NCBI GenBank assembly: GCA_037968855.1
Contig: JBBKWH010000050.1
Coordinates: 19,284-83,283, forward strand
Source: JBBKWH01 sp037968855
GTDB lineage: Bacteria > Pseudomonadota > Gammaproteobacteria > Pseudomonadales > Moraxellaceae
DNA: 64,000 bases
Reading direction: 5' to 3'
The position numbers and the translations under genes are program-made. Shown in pieces: positions 38,896-48,256 of the stretch. Positions within the stretch are counted from its first letter, which is position 1; every line of letters begins with the position of its first letter. The notes beneath the pieces are model-generated. The model did not search any database. It was not told the DNA's origin and was given only the letters and a program-made list of their open reading frames with translations.

Positions 38896-40839
38896 ATGAA
38901 GCGTCCGATCCCCCTCCGCAACATTCAGCAAGAACAAGCCATTTTTCGGCAACGCATCTGGGTGGCCAGCGGCATTGTCGTGCTTGGCCTTCTGTTTTTG
39001 ATTGGCCGATATGCCTTCTTGCAAGTCTTTCAATACGAACACTATCGCACTGAGTCGGACAACAACCGCATCAAGCTAGAAGCCGTTCCACCCACTCGCG
39101 GCTATATTTATGACCGCAATGGCATCTTGCTGGCCGACAACCATCCGGTGTTTACCGCCGTGGTCAGCCGAGAGGATCGTGACCAAGTCACCCCCATGTT
39201 GCCGCAATTGACCAAGCTGCTTGAGCTTAGCGAAGACGATCTCGAAAAATTCAATAGCCGCATGAAGCGCGCGCGCTCAGTCGATCAAGTGGCCCTTAAA
39301 GTTGATCTAAACGAGCAACAAATCGCTCGCTTTAGTGAGCGCAAACAAGAATTTCCGGGTGTATCGATCCAAACCAAAATGAGCCGCTTTTATCCGTATG
39401 GCGACCTATTTGCTCACGTCATTGGCTACGTGGGCCGGATTAATGACAAAGAAGCCGCCAGCATTGATAAGGTCGCCTATGCCGGAACCGACTTGATTGG
39501 CAAAATTGGTATCGAAAAATACTACGAAGACTTGCTACACGGCAAACCCGGTTATCAATACGTCGAAGCGGATGCGCACGGCCAAGTGCAACGACAACTC
39601 GGACGCACCGAGGCACAGCGCGGCAACGACCTGTATCTGTCTATCGACTATGGCTTGCAGCGGGTCGCCCACGAGCAACTCAATGGCCGCCGTGGTGCAA
39701 TTGTCGCCATCGACCCTCGCACCGGCGAAATATTGGCCTTTGCCAGCAATCCTAGCTTTGACCCCAACCCGTTTATCGCCGGAATCAGTAGCAAAAACTA
39801 TGCCCTATTGCGCGATAGTCCCGACCAACCCTTGTTTAATCGGGCGCTACAAGGCTTATATCCACCGGGTTCCACCATCAAACCGTTTGAGGGACTGGGT
39901 GGCATGAATGCAGGGCTGGTCGATTGGCAATCTCGTATTTACGACCCTGGCTACTTTCACCTCCCCGGCGACTCGCACCGCTTTCGCGATTGGCGTCGTG
40001 GTGGCCATGGCACGGTCGATATGGACAAAGCGATTGCCCAGTCTTGCGACACCTACTTTTATGTACTCGGTTATCGGATGGGCATTGAGCGCATGCACGA
40101 CTGGATGACCCAATTTGGTTTTGGCGAAAAAACCGGCATTGATTTATCAGGCGAAAAAGGCGGGCTGTACCCATCACCGGCATGGAAAGTCAATCGTTAT
40201 GGCAAAAACTGGTCGCCCGGTGAAACCATCTCGGTCAGTATTGGTCAGGGCTACTTTATTGCCACGCCACTGCAAGTGGCCTTAGCCACTGCGATCACCG
40301 CCAACGAAGGCTACCACCTGCGCCCTCATCTATTACGCGAGACCAAAGGCCCTGTGGTTCATACCGTGCTCAATCAGCCCGATGGCAAAATTCCGTACAA
40401 TGGCGACCCTAATGACTGGAAACGCATGCACGAAGCCATGGCTGGAGTCATTCGACATGGTACAGCGCGTGGCTTACTGCGCGGACTCCATGGCTATGAA
40501 TTTGCAGGCAAAACCGGCACAGCGCAGGTCAAAAGTATTGCCCAAGGCAAACGCTATAACGAAGCAGCCCTAAATGACCGGCAATATGACCACGCATGGT
40601 TTATGGGCTTTGCACCGCTCGACAAACCCCGCGTGGCCGTGGCCGTACTCATCGAAAATGGCAAACACGGCAGCAGTACCGCAGGCCCCGTTGCACGCGC
40701 CCTATTTGACTACGTGGTGCATCGCATGGACAAAGACCCGATTCGACCTGATGTCAATCATATGATGCAGCAAGACCCTACCATCCCTGCCAAACCAGAC
40801 TCGACCAACACCTCCCCCGACATAGAGGCCGATGAATGA
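38896..40839 (+). CDS. mrdA: Penicillin-binding protein 2 (peptidoglycan transpeptidase)
   Basis: Class B PBP of the elongasome, crosslinking peptidoglycan during rod growth with RodA. One N-terminal transmembrane helix (about residues 23-43), a pedestal domain beginning VPPTRGYIYDRNGILLADN, and the transpeptidase: nucleophile serine in YPPGSTIKPF (SxxK), SCDTYFY as the SxN-equivalent, and EFAGKTGTAQVKS (KTG). Length 647 is normal. The usual partner rodA is not adjacent; instead the stop overlaps the rsmD start as ATGA. Confidence 0.95.
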   Translation: MKRPIPLRNIQQEQAIFRQRIWVASGIVVLGLLFLIGRYAFLQVFQYEHYRTESDNNRIKLEAVPPTRGYIYDRNGILLADNHPVFTAVVSREDRDQVTPMLPQLTKLLELSEDDLEKFNSRMKRARSVDQVALKVDLNEQQIARFSERKQEFPGVSIQTKMSRFYPYGDLFAHVIGYVGRINDKEAASIDKVAYAGTDLIGKIGIEKYYEDLLHGKPGYQYVEADAHGQVQRQLGRTEAQRGNDLYLSIDYGLQRVAHEQLNGRRGAIVAIDPRTGEILAFASNPSFDPNPFIAGISSKNYALLRDSPDQPLFNRALQGLYPPGSTIKPFEGLGGMNAGLVDWQSRIYDPGYFHLPGDSHRFRDWRRGGHGTVDMDKAIAQSCDTYFYVLGYRMGIERMHDWMTQFGFGEKTGIDLSGEKGGLYPSPAWKVNRYGKNWSPGETISVSIGQGYFIATPLQVALATAITANEGYHLRPHLLRETKGPVVHTVLNQPDGKIPYNGDPNDWKRMHEAMAGVIRHGTARGLLRGLHGYEFAGKTGTAQVKSIAQGKRYNEAALNDRQYDHAWFMGFAPLDKPRVAVAVLIENGKHGSSTAGPVARALFDYVVHRMDKDPIRPDVNHMMQQDPTIPAKPDSTNTSPDIEADE

Positions 40840-41423
40840 ACCAAATTCGTATTATTGGCGGCCAGTGGAAACGCCGACAAATTCGCTTTGAAAACATTGA
40901 GGGTCTACGCCCAACGCCTGATCGCGTCAGAGAAACTCTATTTAACTGGCTGATGTACGATGTTGGCGGTGCACGGGTACTCGACTTGTGTGCAGGCAGT
41001 GGTGCATTAGGTTTTGAGGCGTTATCGCGTGGTGCAGCATCGTGTTACTTTGTCGAACCTGATCGCAAACAAGTGACCGCCCTTAAAGCAGCGATCAACA
41101 CACTGGATGCCACCGCACGCGCCCACGTGCTTGCCACCACTGCCCAAAAAGCGCTTGAGCGTCTAGAAGGCCCGTTTGATCTGTTGTTTCTAGACCCGCC
41201 TTACTCACTCAATTTATGGCAAAGCCTTGCCACACCCTGCGACGCCCTACTCAGCCCCACTGCATGGATCTACGTCGAAGCCGACCGCCCATTTGATCAA
41301 TTAGGTCTACCCACTCACTGGCACTTACATCGCCAGACGCAAGCCGGTAGCGTCTATGCAGGTTTGTTTCAACGTCAATCTACGCATACAGCAGTGTCCG
41401 AGCCAGCACCACTCTCGCTCTAA
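40836..41423 (+). CDS. rsmD: 16S rRNA (guanine966-N2)-methyltransferase RsmD
   Basis: Methylates G966 of 16S rRNA in the small subunit. Family motifs: RIIGGQWKRRQIRF at the N-terminus, LRPTPDRVRETLFNWL near 27, SAM-binding VLDLCAGSGALGFEALSRGA near 50 and the catalytic LFLDPPY near 120. AGAGG lies eight bases before the ATG. Coupled to mrdA. Its stop overlaps the stop of the opposite-strand GGDEF/EAL gene by four bases. Confidence 0.94.
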   Translation: MNQIRIIGGQWKRRQIRFENIEGLRPTPDRVRETLFNWLMYDVGGARVLDLCAGSGALGFEALSRGAASCYFVEPDRKQVTALKAAINTLDATARAHVLATTAQKALERLEGPFDLLFLDPPYSLNLWQSLATPCDALLSPTAWIYVEADRPFDQLGLPTHWHLHRQTQAGSVYAGLFQRQSTHTAVSEPAPLSL

Positions 41424-43891
41424 GCATCGCGTTGCCCTTGGCCTTTTGGCACGACCTCGACCGTACGGCTTAAATCGCGTCGTAGTTGCTCTAGGCAACT
41501 GGCCAGCGGCTGTGGACGGCTAAACACATAGCCCTGAATACAAATACAACCCAACCGCCGCAGGAGTCGCACTTGATCCATCGTCTCGACCCCTTCGGTA
41601 ATCACCGAAACACCCAAATCACTAGCCATCGACACCACGGCCCGTACGATTTTTTGGTTTGACTCGTTCTCGATGACATCTTGTACAAAGGAGCGATCAA
41701 TCTTGAGCGTGTTAATGGTATAGCTCGACAAATAACGCATCGACGAATAACCCGTACCAAAATCATCAATCGACACGCGCACACCACGTTGGCGCAACTC
41801 ATTGAGCATGCTACGCACCACATCGACATTATTGAGTGACATATCCTCCGTCACCTCTAACACCAACTGATTGGCCGGAAAACCAGTCGCTTGCAAGGTG
41901 TCATCTAAGGTCTGACAAAAATCAGCACCATATAAATCACCTACTGAGACATTCACCGCCAAATACAAGTTTGAATCAAGCGCCAACAAGCTTTTAAACT
42001 CTGTACAGGCCAAGCGTAAAATATAGCGTGTCAACGCAGCCATCTGGCCAGACTCAGTGGCCACACGGACAAAATCAACAGGCGACACCGAACCAATTAA
42101 CGAGTTACGCCAGCGCGCCAAAGCCTCATAGCCAACCGTACACTGCTGATCAATATTGCGCACTGCCTGAAAATCAACCGTAATCGCCCCAGATCTAAGC
42201 GCCTCTGGCAGCATCTCCTCAATCTCACGATCACGGGTATTATTGGCATGCATATACTGCTCGTAATGACAACGCATGACATTGTTCTTCTTGGCCATAT
42301 GCATGGCTGTTTCTGCCTCACGGATCAACTGGGCATGATCAAGCTCCCTCAGATCCGCCACACTGACCCCACAGCTCATTTTGACCACCAAGTGCTGATG
42401 CTCTAATGCAAATGGAATATCAAACGCTCGTTCTAACTGAAACAGAAACTGCTCTAGCATTTGCTCATCGTCAAAGGTGTAGACCACCGAGAACACATCA
42501 CCACTAAAACGCGCTAACTCACCATGCTGATCCAACAAAGGTAAAATTCGCTGCGTCACCGACTGCAACAACTCGTCACCGACAGCATGGCCATAAGAGT
42601 CATTAATCATCTTAAAGCGGCTTAAGCCAAAGACAATTAATGCCACACGACCCAACTGCTGCTGGCCCGCCAACTCTTGTAACGACAACCCCAATGACAG
42701 CCGATTTTTAAGGCCCGTTAACTCATCTTTTAAACTGGCATCCGATAGCGCCTGACGTTGCCGATTTTCGGTTCGAGCAAGATATGCAAACACCGCAGCG
42801 GCAATAAACAACACCAACACCGTGATCAAACTACCCAACAAAAAAGGGCGATATGCCGAATCCAACAATGATGGCGAGCGATTCATCAGCGTGGCATTTT
42901 TGGGCAGGCTTTTTGTACTAATTCGAAACCGCTTAAGCTCTTTGGCATCAAACGCCAGCTTATACGGGGTTTGTGTCACCACCGGCACATTGCGTGTTGA
43001 GTTGCCCTCCAACACACGTCTGGCCATTTGTGCCATCAATACCCCATTGGCCCGACCATCATTAAAATACCCCCCCACCACCCCATACCCCAAGGTGCTG
43101 TCGGTATCAGAATAAATGGGTGCTTGGGTTCTAGCCCGAATAAACGCCGCCGTCTCACTAGGATCGAGTAGCGTATTGTCTCGCTCATTCCAAAACGCCC
43201 CAAAGAAAAAAATTAACGTCTTATTGGCATCAATGGTTTTCAGCCGTTCCTCTAAGGTTTTTAAGCTCAGGCCACGCCACTCTTTGACGGGCAAGATTTT
43301 GGTTTTGCTGCTGGTTTTTAAACGGCGCAAATCAGAATACACATAACTGAGTACCCCACGAGCCGTTTCGTTATTATTGCTAATCACAATCATCTGACTG
43401 GCTGTTGGGTGCAACTTGACAGCCAATTGATAGGTGCGGGTAAAGTCAAAATGCTCCATCACCCCTGTGGTGTTTGGTCGACCACGCAAAATACTAAACG
43501 GATCGCCATTGATTCCACCATAAATCACGGGAATTTTTTCGAACCACTGCGGATTGTCACTCACAAAGCTCAAGGCATTGTCATCACCAGCAATGACCAT
43601 GTCAAAGTGTTGATTTGCGTACTTTTGACCAAAAAACTGATGAAAATAATCTTTGTAGGTCTCGTCGGCATGCTGCTTGGTATCCATCCACTCAAGCAGC
43701 AGATGTGGGGCATTCTGATCTGCGTTTGCCCACACAGACTCAATACCCTCTAACATATCTTTTTCCCAAGTATAGTTTTGATGATAAGACATCAATACCA
43801 ATACGGTGGGTCGATTTGATGCTGCCGCCCAACTCACTGTCTGTGCGATCCAGAACACAAACAGTGCCAGAGCCCAGCGCATGACTAACAT
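41420..43891 (-). CDS. Periplasmic sensor GGDEF/EAL protein (likely c-di-GMP phosphodiesterase)
   Basis: Predicted cyclic-di-GMP hydrolase responding to a periplasmic ligand. ATG at 43891 follows AAGGGG by six bases. A signal peptide/anchor (about 1-25) leads into a periplasmic domain resembling ABC-type substrate-binding proteins (TVLVLMSYHQNYTWEKDM, then GGYFNDGRANGVLMAQMARR), a transmembrane helix (LLGSLITVLVLFIAAAVFAY, about 350-372), a GGDEF domain whose active motif is degenerate (ARFSGDVFSVVY), and an intact EAL domain: GYEALARWRN, LEVTEDMSL, IDDFGTGYSS, KIDRSFV, VITEGVET and IQGYVFSRP. Phosphodiesterase activity is therefore expected, with a GGDEF that cannot make c-di-GMP but may bind GTP (inference). 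Confidence 0.88.
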   Translation of the reverse strand: MLVMRWALALFVFWIAQTVSWAAASNRPTVLVLMSYHQNYTWEKDMLEGIESVWANADQNAPHLLLEWMDTKQHADETYKDYFHQFFGQKYANQHFDMVIAGDDNALSFVSDNPQWFEKIPVIYGGINGDPFSILRGRPNTTGVMEHFDFTRTYQLAVKLHPTASQMIVISNNNETARGVLSYVYSDLRRLKTSSKTKILPVKEWRGLSLKTLEERLKTIDANKTLIFFFGAFWNERDNTLLDPSETAAFIRARTQAPIYSDTDSTLGYGVVGGYFNDGRANGVLMAQMARRVLEGNSTRNVPVVTQTPYKLAFDAKELKRFRISTKSLPKNATLMNRSPSLLDSAYRPFLLGSLITVLVLFIAAAVFAYLARTENRQRQALSDASLKDELTGLKNRLSLGLSLQELAGQQQLGRVALIVFGLSRFKMINDSYGHAVGDELLQSVTQRILPLLDQHGELARFSGDVFSVVYTFDDEQMLEQFLFQLERAFDIPFALEHQHLVVKMSCGVSVADLRELDHAQLIREAETAMHMAKKNNVMRCHYEQYMHANNTRDREIEEMLPEALRSGAITVDFQAVRNIDQQCTVGYEALARWRNSLIGSVSPVDFVRVATESGQMAALTRYILRLACTEFKSLLALDSNLYLAVNVSVGDLYGADFCQTLDDTLQATGFPANQLVLEVTEDMSLNNVDVVRSMLNELRQRGVRVSIDDFGTGYSSMRYLSSYTINTLKIDRSFVQDVIENESNQKIVRAVVSMASDLGVSVITEGVETMDQVRLLRRLGCICIQGYVFSRPQPLASCLEQLRRDLSRTVEVVPKGQGQRDA

Positions 43892-44127
43892 GTTTGACCC
43901 CTTGTAGACAGTGCAACCACATCGGTTTAGCACTGCCACGTCTATCCTTTGATCAAGCTTTCACCCACAATCCATGTCACGGGTACTACTTGTGTTTTGA
44001 TTATCAATACTACAGCGTGATGACACACAACCACATCTACTTCGATCCGCTCATTCAACATCAACAAGCCCATCACACACTAAAAAGCACGCCACAGCAG
44101 CAGGACTTTTTAGCATGTTCATCTTTT

Positions 44128-45087
44128 TTACACGATTCGGTCTTCTTCTTCCACCATTTGTCGCGCCACAAACAGAATCAACTGGCGTAACCAGCGATGC
44201 GCCGGATGATGGTGCAATAACGGACACCATGCCATCTTAAGCTCAAACTCTGGGATATAAAATGGTGGGTCTTTAATCACAATTTTGTCATTCTGCGCTT
44301 GTAATCGAGCCACACGTGTGGGTAGCGTTGCCACCAAGTCAGCATTGGCCGCCAACAAAGCAGGCATCTGATAATGACGGGTAAAAATACTGATTTTGCG
44401 CTTTTGACCGATCCGATCTAGTGCCTGATCAATCCAACCCAAACCACCGGACTTATCTGGATTAACCCCAAAACCCACGCCCATACCTGTTTTGGATACC
44501 CAAATATGCTGCGCCTCCAGATAACTCTTAAGGTTAAAATGCTGCAATACCGGACTTTGCGAACTGAGCAAACAGCTAAAACTATCGCGCCAGACCAACA
44601 CCTGATGAAAACTTTGCGGAATCTCATTAAAGCGATTAATCGCCAAATCGACTTTGCCCTGCTCCATATCTCGATACGACACATCGCTTGGAGTCAAAAA
44701 ATCCAATACCACATTGGGTGCTTCTGAGCGCATGGCCTTAACCAACCGTGGCACCAAGGTCGCCTCAGCATAATCCGAGGTCATAATCCGAAAGACCCTT
44801 GTGCTGGTATATGGACTAAACTCAGTACGCGGCTCCAAAATCTGAGATAAATCAGCCAGTACCGCCCGAATATGCGGCTGCAACTCTAGCGCACGCTCAG
44901 TCGGCGTCATGCCTTCGCTAGAGCGAATCAGCAGCGGATCGTTAAACAATGTACGCAGGCGGCGCAGGATGTTTGACATGGCAGGCTGGGTCACACCCAA
45001 CTGCTCTGCTGCACGAGTGACGTTTTTTTCTCGAAGTAAAACATCGAGATAGATCAGAAGATTGAGATCAACCCGCTCAAGATTCAT
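44128..45087 (-). CDS. LysR-family transcriptional regulator
   Basis: LysR-type regulator with an N-terminal helix-turn-helix (NVTRAAEQLGVTQPAMSNIL near residue 22) and a periplasmic-binding-like effector domain (MTSDYAEATLVPRLVKAM near 101). The layout resembles NodD/LeuO-type members. ATG at 45087 begins MNLERVDLNLLIYLDVLL; an in-frame TTG at 45108 would add seven residues. Divergent from aceA across 142 bases, so control of aceA is a reasonable guess (inference from position only). Confidence 0.9.
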   Translation of the reverse strand: MNLERVDLNLLIYLDVLLREKNVTRAAEQLGVTQPAMSNILRRLRTLFNDPLLIRSSEGMTPTERALELQPHIRAVLADLSQILEPRTEFSPYTSTRVFRIMTSDYAEATLVPRLVKAMRSEAPNVVLDFLTPSDVSYRDMEQGKVDLAINRFNEIPQSFHQVLVWRDSFSCLLSSQSPVLQHFNLKSYLEAQHIWVSKTGMGVGFGVNPDKSGGLGWIDQALDRIGQKRKISIFTRHYQMPALLAANADLVATLPTRVARLQAQNDKIVIKDPPFYIPEFELKMAWCPLLHHHPAHRWLRQLILFVARQMVEEEDRIV

Positions 45088-45111
45088 GAAATAAATACCG
45101 AAGATCAAGAT

Positions 45112-45129
45112 GATAAATTAGATAAATTA
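45112..45129. repeat. Tandem 9-base repeat in the lysR-aceA intergenic region
   Basis: GATAAATTA occurs twice back to back (45112-45120 and 45121-45129), about 25 bases upstream of the LysR start and 100 upstream of aceA. A spacing of nine bases is close to one DNA turn, so it could be a regulator site or an AT-rich upstream element. Confidence 0.45.
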
Positions 45130-45229
45130 TGCCACAAACCTTAGACTGCACGCATGCTTAAAGGGTCTTTTATGACAGTTTTAGTGCTGTCGGCCTTTTA
45201 ACTTCCTCCACTCAAGACAGGACCATGTC

Positions 45230-46831
45230 ATGACCACGTATCAATCTGCACTTGAGCACGTTCGTGCCGTTAAAGCCAAACTAGGCGACACTTGGGGTGC
45301 AATCAGCGCTGAAGACGCCGCTCGCATGATCGTTCAAAACCGCTTCCGTACCGGTTTGGACATTGCCAAGTACACCGCAAGCATTATGCGTGCTGACATG
45401 GCTGCTTATGATGCAGACAGCAGTCAATACACCCAATCATTGGGCTGCTGGCATGGTTTTGTTGCGCAACAAAAAATGATTGCCAACAAAAAATACTTCG
45501 GCACCACCAGCAAACGTTACATCTACCTGTCAGGCTGGATGGTTGCTGCACTGCGTTCAGAATTTGGTCCACTGCCTGACCAATCCATGCACGAGAAAAC
45601 CTCTGTGCCTGCATTGATCGAAGAGATCTACACCTTCTTGCGTCAAGCTGATGCAAAAGAAATGAACGATCTGTTCCGTGCAATGCAAAAAGCTGAAGAC
45701 GCTGGCGACACAGCCAAAGTTAAAGAATTGGAAAGCCAAATCGACAACTTTGAAACCCACGTTGTGCCAATCATTGCCGACATCGATGCTGGTTTTGGTA
45801 ACGAAGAAGCCACCTACCTGCTGACCAAGAAAATGATCGAAGCAGGTGCTTGTGCCATCCAGATCGAAAACCAAGTATCTGATGCCAAGCAATGTGGTCA
45901 CCAAGCCGGTAAAGTCACCGTTCCACACGAAGACTTCTTGGCCAAGATCAACTCTGTTCGTTTCGCGTTCTTGGAACTCGGCATCGACGAAGGCATCATC
46001 GTTGCACGTACCGATTCTGAAGGCGCTGACCTGACTCAGAAAATCCCAGTCTCCAAAGAAAAAGGCGACTTGGCTTCTCAGTACATCAGCTACCTTGCCA
46101 CGCAAGAAATCGACATCGCTGAAGCAAACGAAGACGAAGTGCTGATCAAGCGTGATGGCAAGCTGCATCGCCCAACTCGTTTGGCTTCTGGCTTGTTCCA
46201 ATTCCGTGCTGACACACAGATCGACCGTGTTGTTCTAGACTGTGTGACCAGCCTGCAAAACGGCGCGGACATGCTGTGGATCGAAACTGCAACACCAAAC
46301 GTTGCCGAAATCGCTCACATGGTTAACCGTGTTAAAGAAGTTGTTCCAAACGCCAAGCTGGTTTACAACAACAGCCCATCGTTCAACTGGACATTGAACT
46401 TCCGTCAACAAGCGTATGACCGTTATGTTGCTGAAGGCAAAGACGTGTCTGCATACGACCGCGCTAAACTGATGAGCGCTGACTATGACAACAGCGAATT
46501 GGCTGCTGCTGCTGACGACATGATCCGCACCTTCCAAGCTGATGCTGCGCGTGAAGCGGGTGTATTCCACCACTTGATCACTCTGCCGACTTACCACACG
46601 ACTGCGCTGCACATGCATGAACTGTCAAAAGGTTACTTTGGCGACCAAGGCATGTTGGCTTATGTTGCTGGCGTACAACGTAAAGAAATCCGTGAAGGCG
46701 TTTCTTGCGTTAAGCACCAAGCCATGGCCGGTTCTGACATCGGTGATGATCACAAAGAGATCTTCGCTGGTGACAACGCGCTAAAAGCTGGTGACTCAAG
46801 CAAAAACACCATGAACCAATTCGGTGGCTAA
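45230..46831 (+). CDS. aceA: Isocitrate lyase
   Basis: Glyoxylate-shunt enzyme cleaving isocitrate to glyoxylate and succinate, needed for growth on acetate or fatty acids. It belongs to the long gammaproteobacterial type (533 residues): the active-site loop is SDAKQCGHQAGKVTVPH near residue 218 (KxCGH with the catalytic cysteine), with metal-site residues around IADIDAGFGNEEATYLL near 182, and FNWTLNFRQQAYDRY near 386. ACAGGA lies seven bases upstream of the ATG. Codon use is noticeably more biased toward preferred codons than in neighbours, suggesting high expression. Own terminator follows. The malate synthase gene is not in the window. Confidence 0.95.
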   Translation: MTTYQSALEHVRAVKAKLGDTWGAISAEDAARMIVQNRFRTGLDIAKYTASIMRADMAAYDADSSQYTQSLGCWHGFVAQQKMIANKKYFGTTSKRYIYLSGWMVAALRSEFGPLPDQSMHEKTSVPALIEEIYTFLRQADAKEMNDLFRAMQKAEDAGDTAKVKELESQIDNFETHVVPIIADIDAGFGNEEATYLLTKKMIEAGACAIQIENQVSDAKQCGHQAGKVTVPHEDFLAKINSVRFAFLELGIDEGIIVARTDSEGADLTQKIPVSKEKGDLASQYISYLATQEIDIAEANEDEVLIKRDGKLHRPTRLASGLFQFRADTQIDRVVLDCVTSLQNGADMLWIETATPNVAEIAHMVNRVKEVVPNAKLVYNNSPSFNWTLNFRQQAYDRYVAEGKDVSAYDRAKLMSADYDNSELAAAADDMIRTFQADAAREAGVFHHLITLPTYHTTALHMHELSKGYFGDQGMLAYVAGVQRKEIREGVSCVKHQAMAGSDIGDDHKEIFAGDNALKAGDSSKNTMNQFGG

Positions 46832-46856
46832 TCCTCGCTGATTGATTCAAAAAAAG

Positions 46857-46881
46857 AACCCCGCGTAAGCGGGGTTTTTTT
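46857..46881 (+). terminator. Rho-independent terminator of aceA
   Basis: AACCCCGC (46857-46864), GTAA, GCGGGGTT (46869-46876) followed by a T-run to 46881. It lies 25 bases past the aceA stop. Confidence 0.9.
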
Positions 46882-47106
46882 ATGCTGCTGCTAAAAAATC
46901 ATGACGCTGACTTGACCCATATTTTTTAAAGCCTTTATGATATCTATCAAAACCATAGCTGATTTTAAACCAATGACTTCAGATGACGCATCACAGACTC
47001 GACTCATAGAGTTTTTTTGCTTTTTGGCACAGTGTATCGTGCTACGTGTTCGGTACTGGTTAGACTAAATCAAATCAAACCATTCAATGCATTGGCCTTA
47101 TTTATC

Positions 47107-47382
47107 CTATACCCACTCAATCACCAACACCTTTGGCTGTGCCATACGCTGTAAATGATCTGCCACCACCTGCTGTAAGCGAATCAGCGTGTCATCATCC
47201 GCATGAGACAATGTTGCTTGTAAGGACTGTGGTGATACTTGCATGGTCAATACCGAAGGATCAAACAGCACACGGCCCTGCTCATCGTGATAGCTGACCT
47301 GCAACTTGTGTGACCAATGTTTGCATAAGCGCTTCATGATACGTGCGGCAGATGCGGTACTGATATTGGCAGACAGGCTCAT
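47107..47382 (-). CDS. DUF2218 family protein
   Basis: Short cytosolic protein of the DUF2218 family (91 residues, normal size), often found near siderophore and iron genes in other bacteria; no biochemical function is established. Visible features: the N-terminal helix with ARIMKRLCKHWSHKLQVSY and a C-terminal helix IRLQQVVADHLQRMA. The start ATG has only a weak GAG site. It is divergent from the acyltransferase gene, with a possible Fur site in the shared region. Confidence 0.75.
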   Translation of the reverse strand: MSLSANISTASAARIMKRLCKHWSHKLQVSYHDEQGRVLFDPSVLTMQVSPQSLQATLSHADDDTLIRLQQVVADHLQRMAQPKVLVIEWV

Positions 47383-47463
47383 GGTGTTTATCTCAACTCA
47401 AATAAGAATAGATCTCAATATAATCGATCAATACGCACTAACTCTGTAGCGCAGCTAAAATCA

Positions 47464-47481
47464 GATAATAATTCTCATTAC
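47464..47481. promoter_or_regulatory. Candidate Fur box between the DUF2218 and acyltransferase genes
   Basis: GATAATAATTCTCATTAC aligns with the 19-base Fur consensus GATAATGATAATCATTATC at about 14 of 19 positions when the next base is included. It is in the divergent intergenic region, 82 bases from the DUF2218 start. Several other AT-rich GATAA-like words are nearby, so the match is only suggestive. Confidence 0.35.
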
Positions 47482-47581
47482 AATAGCTAAAGTTTTTTAT
47501 CTCTTTCATGGGTAAAGACAAAGACAACTGTATTTTTTCTCTTTAGGCTTTACGTTCTTATCTTGTTATTGATCCGTTGCC

Positions 47582-48187
47582 ATGATTGCACAAGCACTTG
47601 CCCAAAATACCCTCACCGCACTTGGCTGGACGTTTGACAACAAAATGCCAGCCGATTTAGACCAATGCGTGATGATTGCCGCGCCACACACCAGCAATTG
47701 GGATTCAGTCTACACCAAGTTAGCGTTTATCGTGATGAATATTCCGGTCAAGATCACTATCAAAGACAGCTATCTTAAATTGCCCTTTGGCCCTTTTGTG
47801 CGTGCCATGGGCGGTGTTGGGATTGATCGCAGCGCACGCAGTGCTGGAGAGCAGCGGCCTAGCATGGTTCAGGCCATGGCCGATCTGTTTAAAACCCATC
47901 CACGCTTGGTCATGTTAGTCACGCCAGAGGGCACACGCTCGCGGCAGCCCACTTGGAAAACCGGCTTTTATCATGTGGCCGTTCAAGCGGGTGTGCCGAT
48001 TGCATTGGCCTATTTGGACTATGCCAAAAAAGAAGCTGGCGTCGGTCAGATCATTTATCCTAGCGGCGATATGGCGCATGACATGCAATTGATTATGGAT
48101 TTTTATGCCGAGATTCAGGGCAAGCATCCAGAGCGCTTTGTGGTAGATGAGCAATATCGTGCTGAATCTGCGCAACAAGACGCATAA
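47582..48187 (+). CDS. PlsC-like 1-acylglycerol-3-phosphate acyltransferase family protein
   Basis: Probable membrane-associated lysophospholipid acyltransferase. The catalytic HX4D motif is APHTSNWDSVYTK near residue 34, the second block is AMGGVGIDRSARS near 75, and the third is VTPEGTRSRQ near 116. At 201 residues it is shorter than PlsC of E. coli and resembles the family of small glycerol-acyltransferases without long N-terminal helices. ATG 47582 has no clear ribosome site. Confidence 0.85.
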   Translation: MIAQALAQNTLTALGWTFDNKMPADLDQCVMIAAPHTSNWDSVYTKLAFIVMNIPVKITIKDSYLKLPFGPFVRAMGGVGIDRSARSAGEQRPSMVQAMADLFKTHPRLVMLVTPEGTRSRQPTWKTGFYHVAVQAGVPIALAYLDYAKKEAGVGQIIYPSGDMAHDMQLIMDFYAEIQGKHPERFVVDEQYRAESAQQDA

Positions 48188-48226
48188 GCGTGCGACGGGT
48201 TTAAGCAACCTCGCATGCAGCACGTC

Positions 48227-48247
48227 TCCCCCGATGTATACGGGGGA
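48227..48247. repeat. Inverted repeat between the acyltransferase and yejF genes
   Basis: TCCCCCG (48227-48233) and CGGGGGA (48241-48247) form a perfect 7-base stem with a seven-base loop in the 69-base space between convergent stops. There is no U-tract on either strand, so it may be a structural barrier and not a classical terminator. Confidence 0.5.
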
Positions 48248-48256
48248 AAGACTCTG

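Noticed and set aside
43892..44127. Hidden gene or RNA between the GGDEF/EAL and LysR genes
   Set aside because: Short frames only, with no ribosome site, no tRNA cloverleaf and no terminator-like structure.
46882..47106. Small gene between aceA and the DUF2218 gene
   Set aside because: About 225 bases with no frame having a start, ribosome site and convincing protein; I see nothing in it apart from AT-rich DNA.
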